Source: UBA1660 sp964462035 (GTDB lineage: Bacteria; Myxococcota_A; Polyangia; Polyangiales; Houyiibacteriaceae). Taken from it: a DNA stretch of 64,000 bases. The notes under the pieces were generated by a model, which saw only the letters and a list, made by a program, of their open reading frames with translations, did not search any database and was not told the DNA's origin. The number at the start of each line of letters is the position of its first letter. Within the stretch, counting starts at the first letter, position 1. The translations under genes and the position numbers were made by a program. The stretch spans positions 1-64,000 of the forward strand of contig CAYXAP010000020.1 in NCBI GenBank assembly GCA_964462035.1, in the 5' to 3' direction. Of this stretch, positions 50,759 to 60,164 are shown one piece after another.

Positions 50759-50764
50759 TAAGAC
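50759..50764 (+). promoter_or_regulatory. -10-like box of the UXS gene
   Basis: TAAGAC followed by 6 bases and ATG at 50771, with no ribosome-binding site. It fits the leaderless pattern. Confidence 0.4.
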
Positions 50765-50770
50765 CCGCCC

Positions 50771-51709
<939 letters not shown>

Positions 51710-51714
51710 CGCTC

Positions 51715-53552
51715 GTGGCGTCCAAGGGCTCAGCGCAGAAGCTCTTCGTGGCCGGGGACCTCGACGGGTTCTTCGGCTTGGCCGTGGATACGCTGGTCCA
51801 GTTCCTGTTGGTGCTGGGGCTCTGCCAGGGGGTGCTCGGCTTCCCCACGGATCTGGTGCTGGGGACGATCCTCCCAGGGGCAGCGCTCTCGATCCTCGTC
51901 GGCAACCTCTTCTACGCCTGGCAGGCGCAGAAGCTCTCTGCGAAGGAAGGACGCGACGACGTCACCGCCCTGCCCTACGGGATCAACACGGTCTCGCTCT
52001 TCGCTTACGTCTTCCTCGTCATGTTGCCGGTGAAGCTCGCGGCCGAGGCCGGCGGCGCGTTGCCCGACGAAGCGGCCACCGTCGCCTGGCAGGTCGGGCT
52101 CGCCGCGTGCCTCGTGAGCGGCGTGCTCGAGACCGCCGGCTCGCTGGTCGCCGAGAAGCTCCGCCAGATCACCCCGCGCGCGGCGCTGCTCTCGACGCTC
52201 GCCGGGATCGCCATCGCCTTCATCGCGATGGACTTCGCCATCCGCACCTTCGAGGCGCCGCTCCTGGCCATCCTGCCGCTCGCGGTGGTGCTCGCGACCT
52301 ACTTCTCCGAGATGCCCATGCCGCTGCGGATCCCCGGCGGCGCGTGGGCGGTGATGCTCGGGAGCGCGGCGGCCTGGATCCTCGCCGCGAGCGGCGAGCC
52401 CTCGCCGGTCTCCGCCGAAGCGGTGGGCGCCGCGACCGAGTCCGTCGCCCTCCACCTGCCCATCCCGGTCGTCGGCGATCTCGTCGCCGGCTTCTCCCAT
52501 CCGCTCTTCGNNNNNNNNNNNNNNNNNNNNNNNNNNNNNNNNNNNNNNNNNNNNNNNNNNNNNNNNNNNNNNNNNNNNNNNNNNNNNNNNNNNNNNNNNN
52601 NNNNNNNNNNCTGCCCATCCCGGTCGTCGGCGATCTCGTCGCCGGCTTCTCCCATCCGCTCTTCGGGAGCTTCTTCGTGCCGGTGATGCTCCCCATGGGG
52701 CTCTTCAACATCCTCGGCTCGCTGCAGAACATCGAGTCCGCGGAGGCCGGGGGCGACGCCTACCCCACGGCACCGAGCCTCGCGGTCAACGGCGCCGGGT
52801 CGATCGTCGCCGCGGTCTTCGGGTCCTGCTTCCCGACCACGATCTACATCGGTCACCCCGGCTGGAAGGCGCTCGGCGCGCGAGCCGGCTATTCGATCCT
52901 CAACGGCGTCTTCTTCACGGTGGTCACCATCGGCGGCCTCACCGGCCTCATCGCCGCGTTGGTCCCGCTCGAGGCGGGCATGGCCATCGTGCTCTGGATC
53001 GGGCTGGTGATCACCGCGCAGGCCTTCCGGACCACGCCTCCGCCGCACGCGCCTGCGGTAGCGGTGGGGCTCTTCCCGGCGATCGCCGCGTTCGGCGCCG
53101 TGCTCGTGACCCAGACCCTCGGCGCCGCCGGCATCGCCTCGGGCGACCCCGCGCTCGCCGCCACCGCGCTCGAGCAGCCGCAGGCGTTCGCGATCTCCGG
53201 ACTCCACCTCGAGGGGCTCACGGCGCTGGCGCAGGGCTTCATGTTCACCTGCGTGGTGTGGTCGGCGGCGAGCGCCGAGATCATCGACCGACGCTTCGGC
53301 CGCGCGGCGACCTGGCTCTTCGCCGGCGGCGTGCTGGCCTTCTTCGGCTTGGTCCATGCCGGGACCATGGGGCCGGCGGGCGTGGTCCCGGACATCGGGC
53401 TCGGCACTGGCTGGCGCTGGGCCGTGGGCTACGCTCTGGGCGGGCTCTTTCTCGCAGCGATGGCGCTTTGGGCCTCGCGCTCGAATACCGGCGGACCCAG
53501 AATCGTCGATCGCCCGGCCGAGCCTTCGGCCGACTCTCAGGAGACGACATGA
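51715..53552 (+). CDS. NCS2-like permease (split by a false gap)
   Basis: A polytopic inner-membrane permease with about 12 helices, resembling the NCS2/AzgA nucleobase-transporter fold. Visible segments are DDVTALPYGINTVSLFAYVF, the repeat-like FGSCFPTTIYIGHPGWKALG, and GLVITAQAFRTTPPPHAPAV. The 100 Ns at 52511-52610 are flanked on each side by the same 55 bp; removing one copy and the Ns leaves 560 in-frame codons with HPLFGSFFVP continuous. GTG at 51715 is used. The stop codon overlaps the start of a Cys-rich lipoprotein (ATGA). The substrate is uncertain; a purine, pyrimidine or organic anion is possible. Confidence 0.78.
52456..52665. other. Scaffold gap with 55-bp flanking duplication
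   Basis: Bases 52456-52510 and 52611-52665 are identical (55 bp) around exactly 100 Ns, the same pattern as at 14427-14636. Collapsing the repeat restores the permease frame, so the gap is an assembly artefact. Confidence 0.92.
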
Positions 53553-54676
53553 AACGAATGACTTGGACTCTTCAGCTGGCGCTGATGATCGGCGCCGCTG
53601 TGGCCTGCACCGAGGACGGGACGATCCCCGCCGGCTGCGAGGACCTCGGGACCGATGGCCCCGCTCAGAAGGCCTCCGCGGTGATCGCGGCGGTCAACGA
53701 CCTCACCATCCAGGCCAACGGCCTGGCGACCGACCTCGAAGCCGTGTGCGACGATCTGGCGGCGGAGCTCGGCATCACGCCGCCCGCACCGACCGAAGAC
53801 CAGACCACCCGCGAGGCGACCTGCGCCGCCGTCGCCGCCGAGATCGAGACCATCCTGACCGAGGCCAGCGCCACGGTCACCGTCGTCTACGAGCCTGCCG
53901 TCTGCAGCGTCTCGGTCGATGCCTACGCGATGTGCGCCGCCGAATGCGACGTGGACGTCGATGCGATGGCCGAAGTGACCTGCACCGGCGGCGAGCTCAG
54001 CGGCTCCTGCTCGGGCATGTGCAGCGGCAGCTGCACCGTCGAGGGCTCGGCGAGCTGCACCGGCGAGTGCAGCGGGACCTGCTCCGGAAGCTGCTCGGGC
54101 ACCTGCACCGGTGAGTGTGACGGCACCTGCTCCGTCACCGACGACGAGGGCAACTGCGTGGGCACCTGCGACGGCACCTGCATGGGTAGCTGCAGCGCGA
54201 CCTGCGAAGGCTCGTGCTCCGGTGCCTGCACCGCCGAGGTCGAGGGCAGCTGCGAGGGCACCTGCACCGGCTCCTGCGACGTCGACTTCGAGGCGCCCCG
54301 CTGTAGCGGCGAGGCGGACGTGAACGCCAGCGTCGAGTGCGAGGCCGCGTGCGACGCCGAGCTCAATGCCGACCTCGAGTGCTCCGAGCCGCGCGTCACC
54401 GTCGACGTCGTCGGCGATGGCACCGGTCGGGTGGCCGATCTGGCTCGAGCGCTCCAGCTGCACTGGCCGCGCTTCCTTGCCCTGACGGCCCGGATCGAGG
54501 CCGCCGTGGCTGCGGGCGCCGACGTGGTCGTCGCCGCCAACGAGCTCTCGGACGTGAGCGCGACGGCCGCCGTCTGCCTCGGTGCGGCCGCCAACGCCGC
54601 CGCCAACGCGGCGGCGAGCCTCGAGATCAGCGTGACGGTCACGGTCGAGGTCTCGGCCTCGGCCAGCGCCGGCTGA
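53549..54676 (+). CDS. Lipoprotein with Cys-x3-Cys tandem repeats
   Basis: A 375-residue predicted lipoprotein (lipobox AAVACTED) coupled to the permease by an ATGA overlap. Residues about 145-255 are dominated by a four-residue repeat with Cys in every fourth position (GSCSGMCSGSC, CSGTCSGSCSGTCTGECDGT, GTCDGTCMGSCSATCEGSC). More than 25 Cys occur in about 110 residues. Short inserts (CTVEGSASC, CTAEVEGSC) keep a spacing of eight; CSVTDDEGNC breaks it (nine). Flanking domains are helical (ASAVIAAVNDLTIQANGLA; CLGAAANAAANAAASLEI). The regular spacing suggests a disulfide-stacked solenoid or a metal-binding array. No family is recognised. Confidence 0.8.
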   Translation: MKRMTWTLQLALMIGAAVACTEDGTIPAGCEDLGTDGPAQKASAVIAAVNDLTIQANGLATDLEAVCDDLAAELGITPPAPTEDQTTREATCAAVAAEIETILTEASATVTVVYEPAVCSVSVDAYAMCAAECDVDVDAMAEVTCTGGELSGSCSGMCSGSCTVEGSASCTGECSGTCSGSCSGTCTGECDGTCSVTDDEGNCVGTCDGTCMGSCSATCEGSCSGACTAEVEGSCEGTCTGSCDVDFEAPRCSGEADVNASVECEAACDAELNADLECSEPRVTVDVVGDGTGRVADLARALQLHWPRFLALTARIEAAVAAGADVVVAANELSDVSATAAVCLGAAANAAANAAASLEISVTVTVEVSASASAG

Positions 54677-54705
54677 GCGCTCGAAAAGTGCACCCCAGCG
54701 GGTGG

Positions 54706-54723
54706 GGCGTCCTCCGAGACGCC
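54706..54723. terminator. Possible hairpin after the Cys-repeat lipoprotein gene
   Basis: GGCGTC / GACGCC, a perfect 6-bp stem with a 6-base loop (CTCCGA), 30 bases after the stop codon. A weaker CCCCA/TGGGG stem lies just before it. No T-run follows, so it could be a weak terminator or processing site. Confidence 0.3.
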
Positions 54724-54778
54724 TCGCCCGTGGCAGGGGACCGCTCCCGGCGCCCCTGGCGCCCGGCGAAATCGAGGT

Positions 54779-54807
54779 TTGACCCTCAGCAGCGGTTGGT
54801 AGATGCT
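54779..54807 (+). promoter_or_regulatory. Promoter of the second kinase gene
   Basis: TTGACC (54779-54784), a 17-base spacer, GATGCT (54802-54807), then 6 bases to the GTG start. This is the best complete -35/-10 pair among the leaderless candidates. Confidence 0.6.
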
Positions 54808-54813
54808 CCCGGC

Positions 54814-56502
54814 GTGTCCCAGGTCGGCCCCTACGAGCTCGTCGAGCGCATCGGGATGGGCGGCATGGCGGAGGTCTTCAAAGCATCCCAGTCGGGGGAG
54901 GAAGGCTTCGAGCGCCTCGTCGCCGTCAAGCGCATCCTCCCGAATCTGAGCGCTGACCCGGACTTCGAGAAGATGTTCATCGACGAGGCGAAGATCGCGG
55001 TGCAGCTCCAGCACCCGAACATCGCCCAGATCTACGACCTCGGCCGGGACGGCGACGCGCTCTTCATCGCGATGGAGTTCGTCAACGGCCGCGACATGTC
55101 GACGATCGTCGAGCGGCAGGCGGACGTCCACGACCGGACCCTCCCGCTCTCCTTCGTCGTCCAGGTGGTCATCAAGGTCTGCGAGGCGCTCCACTACGCC
55201 CACGCGGCGAAGGGCTCGTTCGGCCAGAAGCTGAACCTCATCCATCGGGACATCACCCCGCAGAACATCCTCGTGTCTTACGAGGGCGCGGTGAAGGTGG
55301 TGGACTTCGGCCTCGCCAAGGCCGCCGGCCGGCTCGTTCAGACCCAGGCGGGGGTCGTGAAGGGCAAGCTCGCCTACCTCTCGGCCGAGCAGGCTCGCGG
55401 CGAGAACGTCGACAGCCGGAGCGACATCTACAGCCTCGGCACCTGCTTCTACGAGTGGCTCACCGGTCAGCGCCTCTTCCTGCGCCGGAACGACGCCGAC
55501 ACGGTGATGGCGGTCCAGCGCTCCGAGGTGCCGCCGCTGCGAGCCATTCGCCCCGAGCTCCCGCAGGCCCTCGACGCGGTCGTCCGCCGGGCACTCCAGC
55601 CCGACCCACGGAACCGCTATCAGACCGCCGGCGAGATGCAGGAAGAGCTGATGACCTTCGCGATGGAGGCGGGCATGCCGGTCCGCCGCCGTCGACTGGT
55701 CGAAGTCCTCGCCGGGCTCTACCCGGACGAGGTCGAGCGCCCATCTCAGCCGCAGCTGGCGCCGCCGCCTCCTCGACCGCCGCCCATCCCTCCGGCGGCC
55801 AAGACGCACACGCGCGAGATCCCCGGCATCGGCGACGAGGAGGAGACCGACGAGTCGGTGCCGCGGGACACCATCCCGGCGCCGAGCGGGGCCGTCCCGG
55901 ACGACGACGACTTCGGGGATTCGACCAACGTCCTCCTCGAAGCGGACGAGGCGGTCATGCAAGTCCTCACCGCCCCGAAGGTCCCCAGCGACGCGAACCC
56001 CTTCGAGGACGAGGTCTCGGCCGTCCCGGTGGTCGAGCACGACTCGTCGACGGCAGAGCGCCCTTCCCCACCGCCGGGACGCGCACCGCTGACCGACCCC
56101 GGTCCAGAGCCCGGGCCCATCGACGGCGAGTCCACGGGCGACTTCTCCGTCCGCGCGGAAGAGATCGCGAAGAGCGCCGAAGCCCGCGGCCAGCTCGACT
56201 TCGAGGATCCGACCGCGAACTACTCCGAGGACGACATCCTCAAGGCGCTCGCCGACGGCCCGCCGGAGTCGTCCGGGCTCCCTTCGTCCGATTCGCTCGA
56301 CTTCGACGATCCGACCGCGATGTACAGCAAGGAGCTCGCGGAGAAGCTGCTCTCGACCCCGCCGGGCCGAGGGTCGGGCGACGACCTCGACTTCACCGAC
56401 GAGACCGTCGACCAGCAGCCTGCCGAGTCCATCGAGGAGATCCTCGACGAGCTCGAGCCGCTCGAGGGCGAGGCGACGCGCACCGACGGCACGTCGGACT
56501 GA
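54814..56502 (+). CDS. Ser/Thr protein kinase with acidic repeat tail
   Basis: A 562-residue protein. The kinase domain (residues about 5-290) has the glycine loop GMGGMAEV (14-21), VAVKRI with Lys39, IHRDITPQNIL and VVDFGLAKA, so it should be active. A Pro-rich segment (LAPPPPRPPPIPPAAK) leads into an acidic, Ser/Thr-rich tail with a motif repeated at least twice: LDFEDPTANYSEDD and LDFDDPTAMYSKEL, then a diverged LDFTDETVD. There is no membrane helix. GTG at 54814 is favoured by the promoter just upstream. The repeats could be phosphorylation or docking sites. Confidence 0.95.
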   Translation: MSQVGPYELVERIGMGGMAEVFKASQSGEEGFERLVAVKRILPNLSADPDFEKMFIDEAKIAVQLQHPNIAQIYDLGRDGDALFIAMEFVNGRDMSTIVERQADVHDRTLPLSFVVQVVIKVCEALHYAHAAKGSFGQKLNLIHRDITPQNILVSYEGAVKVVDFGLAKAAGRLVQTQAGVVKGKLAYLSAEQARGENVDSRSDIYSLGTCFYEWLTGQRLFLRRNDADTVMAVQRSEVPPLRAIRPELPQALDAVVRRALQPDPRNRYQTAGEMQEELMTFAMEAGMPVRRRRLVEVLAGLYPDEVERPSQPQLAPPPPRPPPIPPAAKTHTREIPGIGDEEETDESVPRDTIPAPSGAVPDDDDFGDSTNVLLEADEAVMQVLTAPKVPSDANPFEDEVSAVPVVEHDSSTAERPSPPPGRAPLTDPGPEPGPIDGESTGDFSVRAEEIAKSAEARGQLDFEDPTANYSEDDILKALADGPPESSGLPSSDSLDFDDPTAMYSKELAEKLLSTPPGRGSGDDLDFTDETVDQQPAESIEEILDELEPLEGEATRTDGTSD

Positions 56503-56549
56503 GCGGGCGCGATCTCCGAGCCGTCCACACACCCGGACAGTGAGGGTGG

Positions 56550-56555
56550 TATGAT
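56550..56555 (+). promoter_or_regulatory. -10 box of the Cys-rich/ThuA-like lipoprotein gene
   Basis: TATGAT, an almost perfect -10 hexamer, exactly 6 bases before ATG at 56562, with no ribosome-binding site. This is one of the clearest leaderless cases. Confidence 0.55.
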
Positions 56556-56561
56556 CCACCC

Positions 56562-57866
56562 ATGCAGAAAGCGCTCGCGAGCTCGGCGCTCCTCCTCTCC
56601 GTTCTGATCGGCTGCGCTTCGGGCGCCCGATCGGGCAGCGATGCCGGCCCCGTCGGTCCACGGGACGCCGCGAGCGACTCGTTCGTGCCCGGCATCGACA
56701 TGGGCACGCCGACCGCCTGCGGAGCGGGTTGTTCCGCCCTGGACACGGAGTGTGCGGTCGGGGTCTGCGACGAGGCGAGCGACACCTGCGTCTCCCAGCC
56801 ACGCCCCGATGGAACGGCCTGCAGCGACGGCAACGTCTGCACGAGCATGGACAGCTGCGTCGCGGGCGCGTGCACGGGCACCGAGATGGACTGCTCGGCC
56901 CTCGACGACATGTGCACCATGGGCGCCTGCGACCCGGCGACCAGCGGGTGCGTGTCGGTACCGCGGGACGACGGGACCACCTGCGACGATGGCGTTCCAT
57001 GCACGAGCCCCGACACCTGCGCCGGTGGGCTCTGCGAGGGCACACCGACGGACTGCAGCGGCCTCACCGACATGTGCAACACGGGGATGTGCGAGGAGGC
57101 CACTGGCGACTGTGCGGCGGTCCCCGTGGCGGACGGCACGAGCTGCGACGATGGAGACGCGGCCACCGACAACGACCGATGCACGGGCGGCGTCTGCGCC
57201 GGCTCGTCGGGATGCAACTGGCTCTTCATCTCGCAGGAGAGTCAGGCGACCGACGCCTCGATCGTCTCGCTCTTCACGGCGAACGACCACATGGTCGTGT
57301 CGCAGACCGGGAACGGGACGGGGGGAGTCCACAGCAGCAACGCGAGCCTGCTCGGGATGTACACCCACGTGGTGCTCCACGAGCACGACCGTGTGCTGAG
57401 CGCCGCCGAGAGCACCGCGCTCAACGACTTCGTCAATGGCGGTGGGCGACTGATCGTGACCGGCTACGACTCGCTCGGGAGCCCGACGGACTCGGTCCTC
57501 GCGTCGTTGGTCCGTTGTTCGTCACCCGGCGACGGACCATTCACCGACGCGCTCTCGGTCACCGATGCGACGCACCCCATCATGATGGGCCCGGCGCAGA
57601 GCTTCACGAGTGGCCAGAGCATCACTGCAGGGAGCACCGACCACGATCAGTGCACGCCGACCGGCGGGGCTCGCCGGCTCGTCACCGTGTCCGGCTCGAG
57701 CAAGGTGCAGATCGCCGAGGCGATCGGCAGCGGCGGGATGGTCGTCTACTGGAACGGCAACGGCACCAGCAGCGGCCCGCTCGAGGACTGGAACGGAACG
57801 GACGGGACGCAGCCCGCGCTGCAGAACCTCTTCGTCAACGTCCTCGACTATCTCTGCAACTACTGA
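56562..57866 (+). CDS. Cys-rich lipoprotein with a ThuA/GATase-like domain
   Basis: A 434-residue predicted lipoprotein (lipobox VLIGCASG). Residues about 50-220 hold Cys-rich repeats in a recurring CSALD-MC-MGACDPATSGC and DGTTCDDGVPCTSPDTC pattern. The C-terminal 215 residues (CNWLFISQESQATDASIVSL ... NVLDYLCNY) resemble the glutamine-amidotransferase-like fold of ThuA-type proteins, with VVLHEHDRVLSAAESTALND, LNDFVNGGGRLIVTGYDS and DATHPIMMGPAQS. No nucleophile Cys is apparent in that fold, so it is probably a ligand-binding version. It would be surface-exposed. Function unknown. Confidence 0.78.
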   Translation: MQKALASSALLLSVLIGCASGARSGSDAGPVGPRDAASDSFVPGIDMGTPTACGAGCSALDTECAVGVCDEASDTCVSQPRPDGTACSDGNVCTSMDSCVAGACTGTEMDCSALDDMCTMGACDPATSGCVSVPRDDGTTCDDGVPCTSPDTCAGGLCEGTPTDCSGLTDMCNTGMCEEATGDCAAVPVADGTSCDDGDAATDNDRCTGGVCAGSSGCNWLFISQESQATDASIVSLFTANDHMVVSQTGNGTGGVHSSNASLLGMYTHVVLHEHDRVLSAAESTALNDFVNGGGRLIVTGYDSLGSPTDSVLASLVRCSSPGDGPFTDALSVTDATHPIMMGPAQSFTSGQSITAGSTDHDQCTPTGGARRLVTVSGSSKVQIAEAIGSGGMVVYWNGNGTSSGPLEDWNGTDGTQPALQNLFVNVLDYLCNY

Positions 57867-57869
57867 CGG

Positions 57870-59141
57870 TCATTCGTCGCAGCGGAAGGTGAGCGCCTGG
57901 GTCACGGGCTCGGGCTCGCCCGAGCCGTCATCGAGCACTGCGGCCCAGTGCACGACGATGACCTCACCGTCGGTGTCGGCACTGATGCCGCCGCGGGCGA
58001 GGTCCCACCCACGGCGGGTCGGCGTCGTGAGGAGCGGACCGGCGGCCCCGTCCGAGCCGACGACGGTCACCGCGACGGATCCTGCGCTCGGATCGAAGTC
58101 GCCGTAGTTCGCCATGGCGACCACCAGCCCACCGTCCACCGGAACCAGCGCGGGCGTCACGTCGCCACCCATCGAGAACGCCAGCGGCTCGGTCCGCAAC
58201 TGCTCGCCGCGCACCGGGTCGACGACCACGACCTGCACCCCGCCCGGTCCGTGGAACCCGAGCGCGAGCGACGTCTCGTCGAAGGGCCACCGCGCGATCG
58301 CGGGCACCGAACCGAAGACGGGCTCCTCGAGCACCAGCGTCCGGACCTCTCGGCTGTCGCGATCGACGCTACGAACGCGCAGCTCGACGCCGCGGTTCGG
58401 CCACTCGACCCACGCGAAGCCCCGCTCCGTCGCGGTGACGGACGTCGCGCGTGCCCAGGGGTCCGTGGAGATTCCCATCGGGATCGGGTCGCGAGCCAGG
58501 GCCCCGGACTCGTCGAGGACGAAGCCGACCACCGAACCGTCGAGCTGGCGAATCGCCGCGAGCCACTCTCCGGCGCTCCCAGCGAGGTCTTCGCACTGGT
58601 CGCCATCGAGCGACTCGGTCCATTCCCCCGTGTCGCCATCGAAGCTGGTGAGCTGCGCACGCCCGGCCACCAGACCCCGGAAGCAGAGACCGAGACGGTC
58701 GCCACGGCCTGCTGCGCGCATCGTCGTGCTGGGGTTGCCGCCGCCGGCCAGGCCGCCAGCCGGCTCGAGCGTCCGATCGAAGCGGCTCCCATAGGAGAGC
58801 GGCGTCCGTGAATCGTCGAAGGGAAAGAAGGTCGCGAGGAGGTCGAAAGTGCCTCCGCGCGCGACGGTCGCCGGACCGTCGAAGAAGCCGGAGCGCTCCC
58901 GCATGATCGTTCGCGGCTCGCTGATGATCGGCGTGAGCCCGCACCGGCGAGTGGGCACGAACGCGTCGAAGCTGGGCGGCGCGAGGTCGATGCCCGCGTC
59001 TACGGGAACGGGCGTAGCGTCGCGCGGCGAAGGCGCCGGGTCGCCTTCCGCGGCTTCGCGAGCGAGCAGATCGGAACGCGCGCCGCAACCGGCGATCGAG
59101 AGGATCAGCACGAGAGCGTGCAGAGCTGTGCCAGAAGTCAT
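57870..59141 (-). CDS. Large hypothetical lipoprotein
   Basis: A 423-residue predicted lipoprotein. The lipobox LSIAGCGARSDLL is followed by a linker rich in Pro, Asp and Ala, and then a beta-rich body. Repeated strand-like segments suggest a WD40/propeller-like fold: GGTFDLLATFFPFDDSRT, RAAGRGDRLGLCFRGLVAGR, SVTATERGFAWVEWPNRGVE and RGEQLRTEPLAFSMGG. The start at 59141 is chosen because it begins directly with the signal region; a Met seven codons earlier adds charged residues. It is convergent with the ThuA-like gene, 3 bases apart. No function is assigned. Confidence 0.78.
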   Translation of the reverse strand: MTSGTALHALVLILSIAGCGARSDLLAREAAEGDPAPSPRDATPVPVDAGIDLAPPSFDAFVPTRRCGLTPIISEPRTIMRERSGFFDGPATVARGGTFDLLATFFPFDDSRTPLSYGSRFDRTLEPAGGLAGGGNPSTTMRAAGRGDRLGLCFRGLVAGRAQLTSFDGDTGEWTESLDGDQCEDLAGSAGEWLAAIRQLDGSVVGFVLDESGALARDPIPMGISTDPWARATSVTATERGFAWVEWPNRGVELRVRSVDRDSREVRTLVLEEPVFGSVPAIARWPFDETSLALGFHGPGGVQVVVVDPVRGEQLRTEPLAFSMGGDVTPALVPVDGGLVVAMANYGDFDPSAGSVAVTVVGSDGAAGPLLTTPTRRGWDLARGGISADTDGEVIVVHWAAVLDDGSGEPEPVTQALTFRCDE

Positions 59142-59189
59142 GTGGCCCCGGCACCGGAGCAAGACCCGAGCCAGCGCTCGAGCGATCGG

Positions 59190-60164
59190 TCAGAAGGTGT
59201 CCCAGTCGCCGGTCTGCACCGCCCACGCGCCGGTCGGTCGCGTGGGATCGCCAGCGCCCCGGACCATGAGGACATGCTGCTTGGGGAGAAAGCAGGGCGG
59301 CACGCGAAGCGCCCCGGGTAGCTTGACGTTCGACGCCGCGATGCACGCGTCGCAGCCCTGCTCCTTTCCGAGCGCGCGGGCCGTGATTGCCAGCTCTCTG
59401 CGCGCGTCGGCGTCGACCGCGAGCAGCTCCATCACCCAGAGGGTGGTGCGACCGCGCGCCTCCATCCGGTTGAGCACGAGCAAGCCGTCGAGCTGACCAT
59501 CGCGCCGGAGCTCGAGACACTGGTAGTCGAAGTAGGGGTGAGCGCCATAGCGCCAGCCGAGGTAGGCCGCCGAGCGCATCGCGGTGAGCCCCTGCTCGGC
59601 GGCCAGACGTTCGGCGAAGCGGTCGTGCTCTTCGCCGAACGTCTCCACCGGGCGCACGCGCTCACTCGGTCGCACTCGGCCGCGGGCGGGGCGAAACCAG
59701 AGCGGCACCTTCTGGATCGTCTGGAACTCCCGCCGCTCGAAGGCGCGCCGCGATTGGCCGTTGGGGAAGGCGAAGAGCCAGTCCTCGGCGGGGAGACCAG
59801 TGACCAGCGCATCCATCACACGCCCGAAGAGCCCTTGGCCGCGAGCCTCCGGCGCAGTGACCGCATCGCAGAGGTGCCAGCCACGCACCCGCTCGTCACC
59901 GCGGCCGAGCGCGACGGGAAACGCCGTACAGCTCGAGAGGATCGACTGGTCCTTCGCCACGACCGCCACGCGAGCCGGTCCCGCGGGCGGCGCGAGCTTC
60001 CATCCGAACACCGCCGGACCGAGGCGCTCGAGCGGGATGTCGTTCTCCTCGAGCACGTGCCCGAAGACTCGCTGCTGGAGTGCGGCATGCGCGACCAGGT
60101 CGAGCTCGGTCGCGAGCACGATGCGGGCGTCGTCGGAGACCGTCGCCTCCACCGCGACCGTCAT
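59190..60164 (-). CDS. GNAT acetyltransferase-like protein
   Basis: A 324-residue protein with a GNAT core around residues 60-150. The acetyl-CoA-binding loop is VTAPEARGQGLFGRVMDALV, with the RxxGxG/A pattern, followed by WLFAFPNGQSRRAFERREF. A second half (residues about 170-324) is a GNAT-like or FemX-like extension (WRYGAHPYFDYQCLELRRDG, TLWVMELLAVDADARRELAI). It overlaps the polysaccharide-deacetylase gene by 4 bases, so it may modify the same glycan or lipid. Substrate unknown. Confidence 0.85.
   Translation of the reverse strand: MTVAVEATVSDDARIVLATELDLVAHAALQQRVFGHVLEENDIPLERLGPAVFGWKLAPPAGPARVAVVAKDQSILSSCTAFPVALGRGDERVRGWHLCDAVTAPEARGQGLFGRVMDALVTGLPAEDWLFAFPNGQSRRAFERREFQTIQKVPLWFRPARGRVRPSERVRPVETFGEEHDRFAERLAAEQGLTAMRSAAYLGWRYGAHPYFDYQCLELRRDGQLDGLLVLNRMEARGRTTLWVMELLAVDADARRELAITARALGKEQGCDACIAASNVKLPGALRVPPCFLPKQHVLMVRGAGDPTRPTGAWAVQTGDWDTF

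Noticed and set aside
53990..54280. A CRISPR-like or tandem DNA repeat array
   Set aside because: The short DNA periodicity is a by-product of the Cys-x3-Cys protein repeat; there are no constant repeats with unique spacers.
53923..57045. 1040-codon open frame antisense to the Cys-repeat lipoprotein, kinase 2 and the ThuA-like gene
   Set aside because: High GC and skewed third positions leave the antisense frame open; the sense frames carry kinase, lipobox and Cys-repeat motifs, while the antisense product has none.
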